Source of the DNA: Pseudomonas sp. B21-056 | Lineage (GTDB): Bacteria; Pseudomonadota; Gammaproteobacteria; Pseudomonadales; Pseudomonadaceae | Direction: 5' to 3' | DNA: 64,000 bases | Assembly (NCBI RefSeq): GCF_026016325.1 | Contig: NZ_CP087203.1 | Location: 2,232,001-2,296,000, forward strand | Part shown: piece after piece, positions 23,103 to 35,310 of the stretch | Position numbering within the stretch: position 1 is the stretch's first letter | Layout: every line of letters begins with the position of its first letter | Notes under the pieces: generated by a model | Databases searched by the model: none | Seen by the model: only the letters and a program-made list of their open reading frames with translations | Told to the model about the DNA's origin: nothing | Translations under genes and position numbers: made by a program

Positions 23103-25508
23103 TTGAAGAAATCCACCGCAGCACCTAAAACAGTCGTCCCGCTCTGGCGCCAGCAATTGCACTACCGACTCAAGGAAGGTGCATTGATCGCCATCGGTGC
23201 CTTGTGCCTGTTCCTGATGATGGCCTTGCTGACCTACGGCAAGGACGATCCGGGCTGGAGCCATAACAGCAAGATCGACGACGTGCAGAACTTCGGCGGT
23301 CCGGCCGGCTCCTACAGCGCCGACATCCTGTTCATGGTGCTGGGTTATTTCGCTTATATCTTCCCGCTGTTGCTGGCAATCAAGGCCTACCAGATCTTTC
23401 GCCAGCGCCACGAGCCGTGGCAGTGGAGCGGCTGGCTGTTCTCCTGGCGGCTGATCGGCCTGGTGTTCCTGGTACTGTCGGGGGCCGCGCTGGCCCATAT
23501 CCATTTCCATGCCCCCACTGGCCTGCCGGCCGGGGCGGGCGGGGCCCTGGGGGAAAGCCTTGGCGATCTGGCCAGGAACGCCCTGAACATCCAGGGCAGC
23601 ACGCTGTTGTTCATCGCCCTGTTCCTGTTTGGCCTGACGGTGTTCACCGACCTGTCGTGGTTCAAGGTCATGGACATCACCGGCAAGATCACCCTCGACC
23701 TGATCGAATTGATCCAGGGCGCCGTGAATCGCTGGTGGGCGGCGCGTACCGAGCGCAAGCAACTGGTGGCGCAACTGCGTGAAGTGGACGACCGGGTCCA
23801 TGACGTGGTGGCCCCGACGGTGCCCGACAAGCGCGAGCAGGCCAAGGTCAAGGAACGCTTGATCGAGCGCGAGCAGGCCCTGAGCAAGCACATGTCCGAG
23901 CGCGAGAAGCAGGTGCCGCCGGTCATCACCATGGCCCCGGCCAAGCCGCCGGAGCAGAGCAAGCGCGTGCAAAAAGAGAAACAGGTGCCGCTGTTCGTCG
24001 ACAGCGCGGTGGAAGGCACCTTGCCGCCGATTTCGATCCTGGACCCGGCCGAGAAGAAACAGCTCAACTATTCCCCCGAATCCCTGGCGGCCGTCGGCCA
24101 TCTGCTGGAAATCAAGCTCAAGGAGTTCGGTGTCGAGGTGTCGGTGGATTCGATTCACCCAGGCCCGGTCATCACCCGATACGAGATTCAGCCGGCCGCC
24201 GGGGTGAAGGTCAGCCGCATCGCCAACCTCGCCAAGGACCTGGCGCGTTCGCTGGCCGTGACCAGCGTGCGGGTGGTGGAAGTGATTCCAGGCAAGACCA
24301 CCGTGGGTATTGAGATTCCCAACGAGGACCGGCAGATCGTGCGCTTCTCCGAAGTGCTGTCGACCCCCGAGTACGACAACCACAAGTCGCCGGTCACCCT
24401 GGCCCTGGGCCATGACATCGGCGGCAAGCCGGTCATCACCGACCTGGCGAAGATGCCCCACCTGCTGGTGGCCGGTACCACCGGTTCCGGTAAGTCGGTG
24501 GGGGTGAACGCGATGATCCTGTCGATCCTGTTCAAGTCCGGCCCGGAAGACGCCAAGCTGATCATGATCGACCCGAAAATGCTTGAGTTGTCGATCTACG
24601 AAGGCATCCCGCACCTCTTGTGCCCGGTGGTTACCGACATGAAGGACGCCGCCAACGCCCTGCGCTGGAGCGTCGCCGAGATGGAACGTCGCTACAAGCT
24701 GATGGCCAAGATGGGCGTGCGCAACCTGTCGGGCTTCAACGCCAAGGTCAAGGAAGCCGAAGAGGCCGGCACGCCATTGACCGACCCGCTGTACCACCGC
24801 GAAAACATCCACGACGAAGCGCCGCTGCTGCACAAGCTGCCGACCATCGTGGTGGTGGTGGACGAATTCGCCGACATGATGATGATCGTCGGCAAGAAGG
24901 TCGAAGAGCTGATCGCCCGTATCGCCCAGAAGGCCCGTGCGGCGGGTATCCACCTGATCCTCGCCACGCAGCGGCCGTCGGTGGACGTGATCACCGGCCT
25001 GATCAAGGCCAACATCCCGACCCGCATGGCGTTCCAGGTGTCCAGCAAGATCGACTCGCGGACCATCATCGACCAGGGCGGCGCCGAGCAATTGCTCGGT
25101 CACGGTGACATGCTCTACATGCCGCCGGGCACCAGCCTGCCGATCCGCGTACACGGTGCGTTCGTCTCCGACGACGAGGTGCACCGCGTGGTGGAAGCCT
25201 GGAAACTGCGTGGCGCTCCCGAATACAACGACGACATCCTCAACGGTGTCGAAGAAGCCGGCAGCGGTTTCGAGGGCGGTGGCGGCGGTGGCGACGAAGA
25301 CGCGGAAACCGATGCGCTCTATGACGAAGCGGTGCAGTTCGTCCTGGAAAGCCGCCGGGCGTCGATTTCCGCCGTCCAGCGCAAGCTCAAGATCGGCTAC
25401 AACCGTGCCGCACGCATGATCGAAGCCATGGAAATGGCCGGGGTCGTGACGGCCATGAACACCAACGGTTCGCGCGAAGTACTGGCGCCGGGCCCGATGC
25501 GCGACTAA
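23103..25508 (+). CDS. ftsK: DNA translocase FtsK
   Basis: FtsK (801 aa) is the septal DNA pump that clears the chromosome terminus and activates XerCD. Four to five membrane helices fill residues 25-200 ([39 protein letters not shown]; others). A short charged linker follows, shorter than in E. coli FtsK (1329 aa). The motor domain has Walker [11 protein letters not shown] near residue 460 and Walker [14 protein letters not shown]. The C-terminal gamma winged helix [27 protein letters not shown] reads KOPS. The start is a TTG with AGGA about 11 bases upstream; no ATG fits without loss of conserved N-terminus. Confidence 0.95.
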   Translation: MKKSTAAPKTVVPLWRQQLHYRLKEGALIAIGALCLFLMMALLTYGKDDPGWSHNSKIDDVQNFGGPAGSYSADILFMVLGYFAYIFPLLLAIKAYQIFRQRHEPWQWSGWLFSWRLIGLVFLVLSGAALAHIHFHAPTGLPAGAGGALGESLGDLARNALNIQGSTLLFIALFLFGLTVFTDLSWFKVMDITGKITLDLIELIQGAVNRWWAARTERKQLVAQLREVDDRVHDVVAPTVPDKREQAKVKERLIEREQALSKHMSEREKQVPPVITMAPAKPPEQSKRVQKEKQVPLFVDSAVEGTLPPISILDPAEKKQLNYSPESLAAVGHLLEIKLKEFGVEVSVDSIHPGPVITRYEIQPAAGVKVSRIANLAKDLARSLAVTSVRVVEVIPGKTTVGIEIPNEDRQIVRFSEVLSTPEYDNHKSPVTLALGHDIGGKPVITDLAKMPHLLVAGTTGSGKSVGVNAMILSILFKSGPEDAKLIMIDPKMLELSIYEGIPHLLCPVVTDMKDAANALRWSVAEMERRYKLMAKMGVRNLSGFNAKVKEAEEAGTPLTDPLYHRENIHDEAPLLHKLPTIVVVVDEFADMMMIVGKKVEELIARIAQKARAAGIHLILATQRPSVDVITGLIKANIPTRMAFQVSSKIDSRTIIDQGGAEQLLGHGDMLYMPPGTSLPIRVHGAFVSDDEVHRVVEAWKLRGAPEYNDDILNGVEEAGSGFEGGGGGGDEDAETDALYDEAVQFVLESRRASISAVQRKLKIGYNRAARMIEAMEMAGVVTAMNTNGSREVLAPGPMRD

Positions 25509-25565
25509 TGACCCGGGCGGCCCTTCACGCGCCGCTCGAACCCCCACGAATTCATGAGGATTCCC

Positions 25566-26189
25566 ATGCGCCTGATTCGCATGCTGCTGTTGCCCGTACT
25601 GGCCCTGACCACCTTGTCGGCCCATGCCGATGAAAAGGACGTGGCCCGCCTGACCCAGCTGTTGGAAACATCCAAGACCCTGACCGCACGCTTTTCCCAG
25701 CTGACCCTGGACGGCAGCGGCACCCAGTTGCAGGAAACCGCCGGTGACATGGCGCTCCAGCGTCCGGGGCTGTTCTACTGGCACACCGACGCACCGGCTG
25801 AACAGCTAATGGTGTCCGATGGCAAGAAAGTCTCCCTGTGGGACCCGGACCTGGAGCAGGTCACCATCAAGAATCTCGACCAGCGCCTGACCCAGACGCC
25901 GGCATTGTTGCTGTCGGGTGACATTTCCAAGATCAGCCAGAGCTTCGACATCACGGCCAAGGAAGCGGGTGGCGTGATCGACTTCACCCTCAAGCCCAAG
26001 ACCAAGGACAGCCTGTTCGACAGCCTGCGCCTGTCGTTCCGCAACGGCCTGGTCAATGACATGCAACTGATCGACAGCGTCGGCCAGCGCACCAACATCC
26101 TGTTCACCGGAGTCAAGGCCAACGAACCGATCGCGGCGTCCAAGTTCAAGTTCGACATCCCCAAGGGTGCCGATGTCATCCAGGAATAA
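25566..26189 (+). CDS. lolA: Outer-membrane lipoprotein carrier protein LolA
   Basis: LolA (207 aa) carries lipoproteins across the periplasm from LolCDE to LolB. It has a signal peptide ([21 protein letters not shown], cleavage near residue 21) and the family segments [37 protein letters not shown] and [16 protein letters not shown] at 25566 is chosen because GAGGA lies 5 bases before it; an ATG 12 bases upstream is less well placed. The gene follows ftsK by 57 bases. Confidence 0.95.
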   Translation: MRLIRMLLLPVLALTTLSAHADEKDVARLTQLLETSKTLTARFSQLTLDGSGTQLQETAGDMALQRPGLFYWHTDAPAEQLMVSDGKKVSLWDPDLEQVTIKNLDQRLTQTPALLLSGDISKISQSFDITAKEAGGVIDFTLKPKTKDSLFDSLRLSFRNGLVNDMQLIDSVGQRTNILFTGVKANEPIAASKFKFDIPKGADVIQE

Positions 26190-26215
26190 ACAATAGCTGA
26201 TTGGAACACAGGACC

Positions 26216-26305
26216 TGTGGGAGCGAGCCTGCTCGCGATAGCGTCGGATCAGTCAGCATTGATGTTGAATGTGGTATTGCCATCGCGAGCAGGCTCGCTC
26301 CCACA
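26216..26305. repeat. REPIN, class A
   Basis: A standard inverted pair lies between lolA and rarA, inside what is otherwise a run of co-directional genes. Confidence 0.9.
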
Positions 26306-26353
26306 AGGGGATGGTGGTGTCCATGGAACCCAGTGGAGGTTGCATAAGCAGTG

Positions 26354-27675
26354 ATGGACCTGTTTCGAAGCGCCCCGATTGCCCAGCCATTGGCCGCCCG
26401 CCTGCGCGCGACCAACCTGGATGAGTACGTCGGCCAGGAGCATGTGCTGGCCCGGGGCAAGCCCCTGCGCGAAGCCCTGGAGCAGGGTGCGTTGCATTCG
26501 ATGATCTTCTGGGGGCCGCCGGGCGTGGGCAAGACCACCTTGGCACGGCTGCTGGCGGAAGTCTCCGACGCGCATTTCGAAACGGTGTCGGCAGTGCTGG
26601 CCGGGGTCAAGGAGATCCGCCAGGCGGTGGAAGTCGCCAAGCAGCAGGCCGGGCAATACGGCAAGCGCACCATTCTGTTCGTCGACGAAGTGCACCGTTT
26701 CAACAAGTCCCAGCAGGATGCGTTCCTGCCCTATGTCGAAGACGGCACGCTGATCTTCATCGGCGCGACCACCGAGAACCCTTCGTTCGAACTCAACAAC
26801 GCCTTGCTGTCCCGGGCGCGGGTCTATGTGCTCAAGAGCCTCGACGAAGCGGCGATGCGCAAGCTGGTGCACCGGGCGCTGACCGAAGAGCGCGGCCTGG
26901 GCAAGCGCAGGCTGAGCCTCAGCGACGAAGGTTTCCAGATCCTGTTTTCAGCGGCCGATGGCGATGGCCGGCGGTTGCTCAACTTGCTGGAGAACGCGTC
27001 GGACCTGGCCGAGGATGACAGCGAAATCGGTGTCGAGCTGCTGCAAAGCCTGCTGGGCGACACCCGGCGGCGTTTCGACAAGGGCGGCGAGGCGTTCTAC
27101 GACCAGATATCGGCGCTGCACAAATCCATACGGGGTTCCAACCCCGATGCGGCCCTGTACTGGTTCGCCCGGATGATCGACGGTGGCTGCGATCCGTTGT
27201 ACCTCGCACGAAGGGTGGTGCGCATGGCCAGCGAAGACATCGGCAACGCCGATCCCCGCGCCTTGAGCCTGTGCCTGGCGGCCTGGGATGTGCAGGAACG
27301 CCTGGGCAGCCCCGAAGGCGAGCTCGCCGTGGCCCAGGCCATCACGTACCTGGCCTGTGCACCGAAAAGCAATGCGGTGTACATGGGCTTCAAGGCAGCC
27401 ATGCGCAGCGCCACCGAGCATGGTTCCCTCGAGGTCCCGCTGCACCTGCGCAATGCCCCGACCAAGCTCATGAAGCAGTTGGGTTACGGTGATGAATACC
27501 GCTACGCCCACGACGAACCGGATGCCTACGCCGCCGGCGAAGACTATTTTCCCGAAGCACTCGACCCCCAGCCGTTCTATCAGCCGGTGCCCCGTGGCCT
27601 GGAGCTGAAGATCGGCGAAAAGCTGAATCACCTGGCGCAGTTGGATCGCCTGAGCCCACGGCAGCGGAGAAAGCC

Positions 27676-27679
<4 letters not shown>
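26354..27679 (+). CDS. rarA: Replication-associated recombination protein A (AAA+ ATPase)
   Basis: RarA/MgsA (441 aa) is an AAA+ protein of the clamp-loader type that acts at stalled replication forks. Walker A is GPPGVGKTT near residue 58, Walker B is [20 protein letters not shown], the arginine-finger segment is [10 protein letters not shown], and sensor and tetramerisation regions follow ([21 protein letters not shown]). The ATG at 26354 is used; a GTG one codon earlier is also in frame. The position between lolA and serS is conserved in gammaproteobacteria. Confidence 0.95.
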
Positions 27680-29347
<1,668 letters not shown>

Positions 29348-30742
29348 ATGGACTATCTGCCACTGTTCCATAACCTGCGCGGCAGTCGCGTGCTGGTGGT
29401 CGGCGGCGGCGAGATTGCCTTGCGCAAGTCCCGCCTGCTGGCCGATGCCGGCGCGCTGCTGCGGGTGGTCGCACCCGAAATCGAGCCGCAACTGCGGGAG
29501 CTGGTCAGTGGCAGCGGAGGCGAGTGTGTCCTGCGCGGTTATCTCGAAGCGGACCTGGGCGGTTGCGGCCTGATCATCGCCGCCACCGACGACGAAACCC
29601 TCAATGCCCAGGTCTCGGCCGACGCTCACAAGCGCTGCGTGCCGGTCAACGTGGTGGACGCGCCGGCCCTGTGCAGCGTGATCTTCCCGGCCATCGTCGA
29701 CCGCTCGCCACTGGTGATCGCGGTGTCCAGCGGCGGCGACGCGCCAGTGCTGGCAAGGCTGATCCGCGCCAAACTGGAAACCTGGATTCCCTCGACCTAC
29801 GGGCAACTGGCGGGTCTGGCGGCGCAGTTTCGCAACCAGGTCAAACGGCTGTTCCCGGATGTGCAACAACGCCGGGCGTTCTGGGAAGAGGTGTTCCAGG
29901 GCCCCATCGCCGACCGCCAGTTGGCCGGGCAGGGTGCCGAAGCCGAGCGCCTGCTGCGCGAAAAAATCGCCGGCCAGGCGCCCCACGCACCGGGTGAAGT
30001 CTATCTGGTGGGTGCCGGGCCGGGTGATCCCGATCTGCTGACGTTCCGCGCCCTGCGTTTGATGCAGCAGGCCGACGTGGTGCTTTACGACCGTCTCGTC
30101 GCGCCAGCGATTCTCGAGCTATGTCGGCGTGATGCCGAACGGATCTACGTCGGCAAGCGCCGCGCCGACCATGCCGTGCCCCAGGACCAGATCAACCAGC
30201 AGTTGGTCGAACTGGCCCGGCAAGGCAAGCGGGTGGTGCGCTTGAAAGGCGGCGACCCGTTCATCTTCGGGCGTGGCGGTGAGGAGATCGAAGAGCTGGC
30301 GGCCCAAGGCATCCCGTTCCAGGTCGTGCCGGGCATCACCGCGGCCAGCGGTTGCGCGGCGTATGCCGGTATCCCGTTGACCCATCGCGACTATGCCCAG
30401 TCGGTGCGTTTCATCACCGGCCATCTCAAGGATGGCACCACTGACCTGCCGTGGGCGGATCTGGTGGCGCCGGCGCAGACCTTGGTGTTCTACATGGGCT
30501 TGGTGGGGCTACCGAGCATCTGCAGCGAGTTGATCAAGCACGGTCGCGCGGCCGATACCCCGGCGGCGCTGATCCAGCAGGGCACGACGTCCAACCAGCG
30601 GGTGTTCACCGGCACTCTGGCGGACCTGCCGCAATTGGTGGCGGAGCATGAGGTGCATGCGCCGACGCTGGTGATCGTTGGGGAAGTGGTGCAATTGCGC
30701 GAGAAACTGGCGTGGTTTGAAGGGGCGCAGGGGCAGGTCTAG
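29348..30742 (+). CDS. cysG: Sirohaem synthase (fused methyltransferase, dehydrogenase and ferrochelatase)
   Basis: CysG (464 aa) makes sirohaem from uroporphyrinogen III, needed for sulfite and nitrite reductases. Residues 1-150 are the NAD-binding dehydrogenase/ferrochelatase half ([32 protein letters not shown]), and residues about 215-460 are the SAM-dependent methyltransferase half ([36 protein letters not shown]). The ATG directly follows the serS stop, so the two are co-transcribed. Full length, no damage. Confidence 0.97.
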   Translation: MDYLPLFHNLRGSRVLVVGGGEIALRKSRLLADAGALLRVVAPEIEPQLRELVSGSGGECVLRGYLEADLGGCGLIIAATDDETLNAQVSADAHKRCVPVNVVDAPALCSVIFPAIVDRSPLVIAVSSGGDAPVLARLIRAKLETWIPSTYGQLAGLAAQFRNQVKRLFPDVQQRRAFWEEVFQGPIADRQLAGQGAEAERLLREKIAGQAPHAPGEVYLVGAGPGDPDLLTFRALRLMQQADVVLYDRLVAPAILELCRRDAERIYVGKRRADHAVPQDQINQQLVELARQGKRVVRLKGGDPFIFGRGGEEIEELAAQGIPFQVVPGITAASGCAAYAGIPLTHRDYAQSVRFITGHLKDGTTDLPWADLVAPAQTLVFYMGLVGLPSICSELIKHGRAADTPAALIQQGTTSNQRVFTGTLADLPQLVAEHEVHAPTLVIVGEVVQLREKLAWFEGAQGQV

Positions 30743-30759
30743 AGACCGCGTCGTCTTCA

Positions 30760-30854
30760 ATCGCGAGCAGGCTCGCTCCCACATTGGGCTGGGTGTAACC
30801 AGGAATTTATGGTTGCACCCGGATCCCATGTGGGAGCGAGCCTGCTCGCGATGA
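30760..30854. repeat. REP doublet in outward orientation, class A
   Basis: A reverse REP (from 30760) is followed about 45 bases later by a forward REP (30829-30854), between the convergent cysG and yqjG genes. Confidence 0.85.
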
Positions 30855-30882
30855 CGCCTTTAGATCCACTAAAAATCCCGGC

Positions 30883-31881
30883 TCAGTCCCCGCCCCAGAT
30901 GCCTTTCCCCACCCACCGCGCCCGATCATGGGCCCCGCTGAAATCCTGCTCCGGCCCCTTGGGCACGATCCCGTTGGGATTGATGGTCTTGTGGCTGCCG
31001 TAGTAATGCCGCTGGATGTGGGTGAAATCCACCGTCTCGGCAATGCCCGGCCATTGATACAACTCCCGCAGCCAGTTCGACAGGTTCGGGTAATCGGCGA
31101 TGCGCCGCCGGTTGCATTTGAAGTGGCCGAAGTACACCGCGTCGAAACGGATCATGGTGGTGAACAGGCGGATATCCGCTTCGGTCAGGTATTCGCCGGC
31201 CAGGTAGCGCTGTAAGCCCAGGAGTGCATCCAGCCGGTCGAGTTCGGCGAACAACTGATCGAACGCTTCTTCGTAAGCCTGTTGGGTCGTGGCGAAGCCG
31301 GCACGATAGACGCCGTTGTTCACCGCCGGATAGATCCGCTCGTTCAGCGCATCGATCTTGCTGCGCAGGTGTTCGGGATACAGGTCCAGATGGTTGCCGG
31401 TCAGGTCATTGAAGGCGCTGTTGAACATGCGGATGATCTCCGCCGATTCGTTGTTGACGATGCGTTGTTGGCGCTTGTCCCACAGTGCCGGCACGGTGAC
31501 GCGGCCGGTGTAGTCCGGCGCGTCGGCGGTGTAACGCTGGTGCAGGAAGCGCAGGTCGTCCAGTTTGTCGCCGGTGGAGCCGTGGGCCTTGTCGAAGGTC
31601 CAGCCGTTTTCCAGCATCAGGTAGCTGACCACCGAGACGTCGATCAGGTCTTCCAGGCCCTTGAGCTTGCGATAGATCAACGTGCGATGGGCCCAGGGGC
31701 AAGCCAGGGACACATACAAATGGTAGCGCCCGGCCTCGGCGGCAAACCCGCTCTCGCCCGTGGGGCCGGCGCTGCCGTCGGCGGTGATCCAGTGACGGCG
31801 TTGCGCCTGTTCGCGCTGGAAGGTGCCGTCCTTGCTTTCATACCACTGATCCTGCCAGCGGCCTTCGACTAACAAACCCAT
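30883..31881 (-). CDS. yqjG: Glutathionyl-hydroquinone reductase (Xi-class GST)
   Basis: This 332-aa protein removes glutathione from glutathionyl-hydroquinones. It has the Xi-class catalytic motif in SLACPWAHRTLIYRKLKGLED (Cys of CPWA, near residue 60) and an all-helical C-terminal domain. GWTFDKAHGSTGDKL, ALWDKRQQRIVNNESAEIIRMFN and YFGHFKCNRRRIADYPNL are typical of YqjG/EcmB proteins. ATG at 31881 (MGLLVEGRWQDQWY) is the family start; another ATG six codons upstream is possible. It is a single gene. Confidence 0.9.
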   Translation of the reverse strand: MGLLVEGRWQDQWYESKDGTFQREQAQRRHWITADGSAGPTGESGFAAEAGRYHLYVSLACPWAHRTLIYRKLKGLEDLIDVSVVSYLMLENGWTFDKAHGSTGDKLDDLRFLHQRYTADAPDYTGRVTVPALWDKRQQRIVNNESAEIIRMFNSAFNDLTGNHLDLYPEHLRSKIDALNERIYPAVNNGVYRAGFATTQQAYEEAFDQLFAELDRLDALLGLQRYLAGEYLTEADIRLFTTMIRFDAVYFGHFKCNRRRIADYPNLSNWLRELYQWPGIAETVDFTHIQRHYYGSHKTINPNGIVPKGPEQDFSGAHDRARWVGKGIWGGD

Positions 31882-31969
31882 CTCGATTTCCTCGGCCAAT
31901 AAACGTTGGAGACGAGTCTATTCCGATAGGTTCGAACAAAAAGCGCAAAGATTAGGCATTAACCATCGG

Positions 31970-32971
31970 TTAAACCGAACGATCCCGGGCAGCCCAATAC
32001 TGCCGGGCCTTGTCGAATGCTTCTTCACGGGCCAGGCCGAGGCCGCGCAGAGCCAGCGCCATGGTGGCGATCAGGGCCAATTGCGGGTAGCTGTCCTCCA
32101 CGTCACCGCGCCAGATGGCTTTCAGATGCTCGGGATCGAGGCTTTCCGGTTTGACGTGGCGCTGCGCGGCCAGCCGTGGCCATTCTTCGTCCCAACTGGT
32201 GCCGCCGGTGGTGCCATACAGGTGGCTGTCGGCATCCGGGTTGATTTCGATCTCGCCGCCGTCGCCCTTGATCACGAGGGTCGTGTCCCCCAACAAACCG
32301 CTGGCGTCGCGATGCACCGCCTGGTAGCCGGGATGGAAGATGCTTTGCAGCCCGCAGCGGGCCTTCAGCGGGTTGAGGATTCGCGCCAGGGAATGGATCG
32401 GTGAGCGCAGGCCGAGGGTGTTGCGCAGGTCGATCATGCGCTGCATCTGGGGCGCCCAGTCCACCAGCGGCATGAAGGCCAGGCCGCCGTTGTCCAGCGC
32501 TGTGCCGACCTGCTGCCAGTCGCGGCACAGGGGAATTTGCAGAAAGCCCAGCAACTGTTCGGTGTAAAGCCGACCTGCCGTATGGGCACCGCCGCCGTGC
32601 ATAAAAATCCGCACGCCGTTCTGCCCGAGGCACTTGGCCGCCAGCAGGTACCAGGGCAAGTGACGTTTCTTGCCGGCGTAGGTCGGCCAGTCGAGGTCCA
32701 CCGCCAGCGCCGGGGCATCCAGGCGGGCGCGCAGGGCTTCGGTGAAACCGGCCATTTCCTCGGCGCTTTCCTCCTTGTGCCGCAGCAGCATCAGGAAGGC
32801 GCCGAGCTGGGTGTCCTCGACCTGCTCGTCGAGCACCATGCCCATGGCCTCGCGGGCTTCTTCACGGGTCAGGTCGCGGGCGCCGCGCTTGCCTTTGCCC
32901 AGGATGCGCACGAACTGGGCGAATGGATGTTCGGCCGGGGTCTCGAGGGTCAGCGATGGAACGTCGGTCAT
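31970..32971 (-). CDS. TrpD2/YbiB-type protein (glycosyltransferase family 3 fold)
   Basis: This 333-aa protein has the nucleoside phosphorylase/phosphoribosyltransferase fold of anthranilate phosphoribosyltransferase: an N-terminal helical domain (FAQFVRILGKGKRGARDLTREEAREAMGMVL) and a core with GVRIFMHGGGAHTAGR and NTLGLRSPIHSLARILNP. YbiB-like proteins bind nucleic acid and are not known to make tryptophan; the gene is not in a trp operon. ATG at 32971 overlaps the tusE stop in an ATGA arrangement, so it is the last gene of the tusDCBE operon. Confidence 0.82.
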   Translation of the reverse strand: MTDVPSLTLETPAEHPFAQFVRILGKGKRGARDLTREEAREAMGMVLDEQVEDTQLGAFLMLLRHKEESAEEMAGFTEALRARLDAPALAVDLDWPTYAGKKRHLPWYLLAAKCLGQNGVRIFMHGGGAHTAGRLYTEQLLGFLQIPLCRDWQQVGTALDNGGLAFMPLVDWAPQMQRMIDLRNTLGLRSPIHSLARILNPLKARCGLQSIFHPGYQAVHRDASGLLGDTTLVIKGDGGEIEINPDADSHLYGTTGGTSWDEEWPRLAAQRHVKPESLDPEHLKAIWRGDVEDSYPQLALIATMALALRGLGLAREEAFDKARQYWAARDRSV

Positions 32972-33303
32972 AAGCAATTCGTCGGTTTGGGCAGGCCCGC
33001 CAGCTTGGCGGCGAGTTTGGCGGGAGTGCCTTTGAACAATCGGTTCAGGTGCAGGCTGTTGCCCTTGTCCGCGCCCAGTTTCAGCGCGGTGTACTTGATC
33101 AGCGGCCGGGTGGCGGGGGAGAGCTGGAACTCGTCGTAGAAGCCGCGCAACAGTTCGAGGATTTCCCAGTGCTCGGGGCTCAACTCGATGTCTTCGGCGG
33201 CGGCCAGGGCCGTGGCGACGTCGGCGGACCAGTCGTCCCGGTCGGCCAGGTAGCCGTCCTTGTCCAGCGCGATGGCGCGTTCGCCTACGTTCAGCGCGTT
33301 CAT
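32968..33303 (-). CDS. tusE: Sulfur-relay protein TusE (DsrC family)
   Basis: TusE (111 aa) accepts persulfide sulfur from TusBCD and passes it to MnmA. The DsrC fold is clear (LDKDGYLADRDDWSADVATALAA, ELSPEHWEILELLRGFYDEF) and the active cysteine is the penultimate residue of the C-terminal arm (GLPKPTNCL). The TusE form keeps only this last Cys, which fits. Its start overlaps the tusB stop (ATGA). Confidence 0.93.
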   Translation of the reverse strand: MNALNVGERAIALDKDGYLADRDDWSADVATALAAAEDIELSPEHWEILELLRGFYDEFQLSPATRPLIKYTALKLGADKGNSLHLNRLFKGTPAKLAAKLAGLPKPTNCL

Positions 33304-33593
33304 AACCAGGAGTTGACCTTGTCATGCTGGATCGACAGTTCGACGAAGGCCGGGTAGTCGATGGTCTTGGTCCAGTCAGGTGCTTGCAAGCCACGGGCCT
33401 GGAGGTCTTCGGCCAGTGCGAACAGTTTCAGGCCGGCGGCCTGCAATTGTGCAAACGGCGCGCTGCCGGGTTGCAACGCGTAAATCGCATCGCCACACAG
33501 CAGCAGCGCATCCTTGTTTCCCAGGACCCGCAGGCAACTGGCGAGGCGGTGATCGCCAAAGGGCGAATGGGACAACACATGCAAGGTCGACAT
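33300..33593 (-). CDS. tusB: Sulfur-relay complex subunit TusB (DsrH family)
   Basis: TusB (97 aa) is a structural subunit of the TusBCD hexamer. It begins MSTLHVLSHSPFGDHRLASCL and has the DsrH core DALLLCGDAIYAL. The stop of tusC and its ATG overlap, and its own stop overlaps tusE, so expression is tightly coupled. Confidence 0.9.
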   Translation of the reverse strand: MSTLHVLSHSPFGDHRLASCLRVLGNKDALLLCGDAIYALQPGSAPFAQLQAAGLKLFALAEDLQARGLQAPDWTKTIDYPAFVELSIQHDKVNSWL

Positions 33594-33955
33594 CAGAGGG
33601 TGATCACCTGGTCGTAACGGTCAATGAGAGCGGTGATGTCCGGTGCGGTCAGCAGCTTCAGGTCAGCCAGCGCCAGTGCGTCGGTGTCGATACCGCGTTC
33701 GGCGGCACTGTCGGCGCAGACGAAGAGGTCTTCGACGCCGAACATGGGTAGTGCCTGCAAGTTCGCGCTCAGGTCCTTTTGCTGGACGGCCTTGGCGTTC
33801 TGGCCGGCGAGCAGTTGGAGCACGCCGTCATCGAGAAACAGCAGGCCGATGGGCAGGTCGAACGCCCCGCCGGCCAGCACGATGTCCAGCGCCTCCCGGG
33901 CGCCGGGGCCGGACCACGGGGACTGGCGGCTGATGAGCAACAGGGATTTAGCCAT
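33593..33955 (-). CDS. tusC: Sulfur-relay complex subunit TusC (DsrF family)
   Basis: TusC (120 aa) is the second TusBCD subunit. MAKSLLLISRQSPWSGPGAREALDIVLAGGAFDLPIGLLFLDDGV is the DsrEF fold. The frame is open far upstream within tusD, but ATG at 33955 overlaps the tusD stop (TAATG) and matches the family start. Confidence 0.92.
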   Translation of the reverse strand: MAKSLLLISRQSPWSGPGAREALDIVLAGGAFDLPIGLLFLDDGVLQLLAGQNAKAVQQKDLSANLQALPMFGVEDLFVCADSAAERGIDTDALALADLKLLTAPDITALIDRYDQVITL

Positions 33956-34347
33956 TACGCGCCTCCAAAACAGATCAGGCGGTCGGCATCCTGGATCGCG
34001 TCGTGCAACTGGCCGAGCCCGGACAGGGCCCAAGGGGCCTCGACGCTCACGGCCGAGCGTTGGTAGCGCTGGGCTTCCTCTGCGTTCAACACCCCACGGC
34101 GCAATGCCGCCGCAATGCAGACCACGCCGTCGAGCTGGTGGTCGCTGACAAAGCTGCGCCACTGTTTGGGCAGGTCCTGTTCGTCCTGGGGGGGGACCAC
34201 GCCGCTGTCGGCGTTGTAGACACCATCCTGATAGAAAAACAGCCGCACGATTTCATGCCCACCGGCCAGCGCGGCCTGGGCAAACAGCAAGGCGCGGCGC
34301 GAGGACGGCGCATGGGCGGCGGAAAACAGCGCGATGGCGAGCTTCAT
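33955..34347 (-). CDS. tusD: Sulfurtransferase TusD (DsrE family)
   Basis: TusD (130 aa) is the catalytic subunit of TusBCD; it receives sulfur from TusA. The active cysteine is in LDGVVCIAAALRRGVLN, and RLFFYQDGVYNADSG is the conserved DsrE segment. ATG at 34347 gives the family start MKLAIALFSAAHAPSSRRAL. It is the first gene of the tus operon. Confidence 0.93.
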   Translation of the reverse strand: MKLAIALFSAAHAPSSRRALLFAQAALAGGHEIVRLFFYQDGVYNADSGVVPPQDEQDLPKQWRSFVSDHQLDGVVCIAAALRRGVLNAEEAQRYQRSAVSVEAPWALSGLGQLHDAIQDADRLICFGGA

Positions 34348-34432
34348 GGCAGATCCGAACAATAAAACTGCGGCCATGATAAAGCTTTATGGGCGGGGGG
34401 GCGATTGGCACGACTGGGTTGGAGGGCATCAT

Positions 34433-34462
34433 TGTGGCGCGGGGATAAATCCCCTCGCCACA
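34433..34462. repeat. Single REP hairpin, class B
   Basis: TGTGGC..GGGGATAAATCCCC..GCCACA forms a compact 30-base palindrome without the inner arms of the longer REPINs. Confidence 0.85.
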
Positions 34463-34483
34463 GGTGTTGTTCAATCAGTTCAT

Positions 34484-34813
34484 CTACTGCTCGAGCCCGT
34501 GCAACTCGCAATATTCCGCCCAATCCATCCCCGCCATCTCTGCCACTTCCCTGTGCACGTCCATCCGCTGGGCGTGGTAGTCCTGCGGCGAGGCGGCGGT
34601 CAGTTGCAAGGTCAATTCCCAGGCAAACAGGCCCAGGCGCTCGGCCTCGGCTTCGAAGGCTTCATGCAAGCGCTCGGCGCGGTATTGTTCCGCCGTCTCG
34701 CCCTTGGCCTGGGCCAGCAGCGGGTTGAGGTGGTCCAGCTCGGCGCGCAATTCGGGGCGCTCATCGAGAAATTTTTCCAACGCCCGCTCATGTTGCTGTT
34801 CGGTTGCCGCCAT
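34484..34813 (-). CDS. Small acidic helical protein (DUF6388-like)
   Basis: This 109-aa protein is rich in Glu, Ala and Leu and predicted mostly helical (ALEKFLDERPELRAELDHLNPLLAQAKGETAEQY). It has no signal or membrane segment. I believe it belongs to the Pseudomonas family called DUF6388, but this is from memory of the sequence pattern. Function unknown. It stands alone, divergent from the lipoprotein at 34950. Confidence 0.7.
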   Translation of the reverse strand: MAATEQQHERALEKFLDERPELRAELDHLNPLLAQAKGETAEQYRAERLHEAFEAEAERLGLFAWELTLQLTAASPQDYHAQRMDVHREVAEMAGMDWAEYCELHGLEQ

Positions 34814-34949
34814 GGTGACTCCCTGGTGATGACGAAAGGCTCAAGGTTGCGCGAATCGTCGTCCGGTGTCGCGTATAAATTTCAGCAAAGCCATACGAAG
34901 GCCGGGGGCGCGGTGCTACAGTCCGTTTTTTTCTCGATGAGTGAACGCA

Positions 34950-35300
34950 ATGCGAATGCTGACGGTGGCCCTGGCCGCTACCTTGCTGGCCGGCTGCGCC
35001 GGTTCGGCGATGAACGAGGCCCGGACCCAGGCGCCTTACAAGACCCTGGCCTCGGACAAGCCGGAACAGATCGTGGCCCAGTGCGTGCAGTTTTCCTGGC
35101 AGGATGAGGCAGTGTTCGGCGTCGATGCCGGGGCTTACCTGCAACCGGGCAAGAAAGGTGGCTCGACGGTGTACACCCGCTCCGCCGAATCCTTTGTCGA
35201 CCTGGAAACCGGCGCCACCGGCACGACGCTGAACTATTACGCCAAGCACGACGACTTCATGGCCAAGCGCCGGTTGGCAGCGTTGGCGACTTGCCTGTAG
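34950..35300 (+). CDS. Small putative lipoprotein
   Basis: This 116-aa protein has a type II signal peptide with lipobox LLAGC near residue 16 (MRMLTVALAATLLAGCAGSAMNEA). Two further cysteines (VAQCVQFSW and ATCL) could form a disulfide. I do not recognise a named family. ATG at 34950 is chosen because the upstream GTG at 34941 gives no better signal. Confidence 0.75.
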   Translation: MRMLTVALAATLLAGCAGSAMNEARTQAPYKTLASDKPEQIVAQCVQFSWQDEAVFGVDAGAYLQPGKKGGSTVYTRSAESFVDLETGATGTTLNYYAKHDDFMAKRRLAALATCL

Positions 35301-35310
35301 GCCGGTAAAG

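Noticed and set aside
31900..31969. Possible tRNA gene near cysG/yqjG, where some pseudomonads have tRNA-Ser
   Set aside because: No cloverleaf, T-loop GTTCRANNC context with matching acceptor stem or CCA end could be found.
32972..33394. N-terminal extension of the TrpD2-like protein through tusE
   Set aside because: The extension is Arg/Pro-rich frame noise over tusE, while ATG at 32971 overlaps the tusE stop in a typical ATGA coupling.
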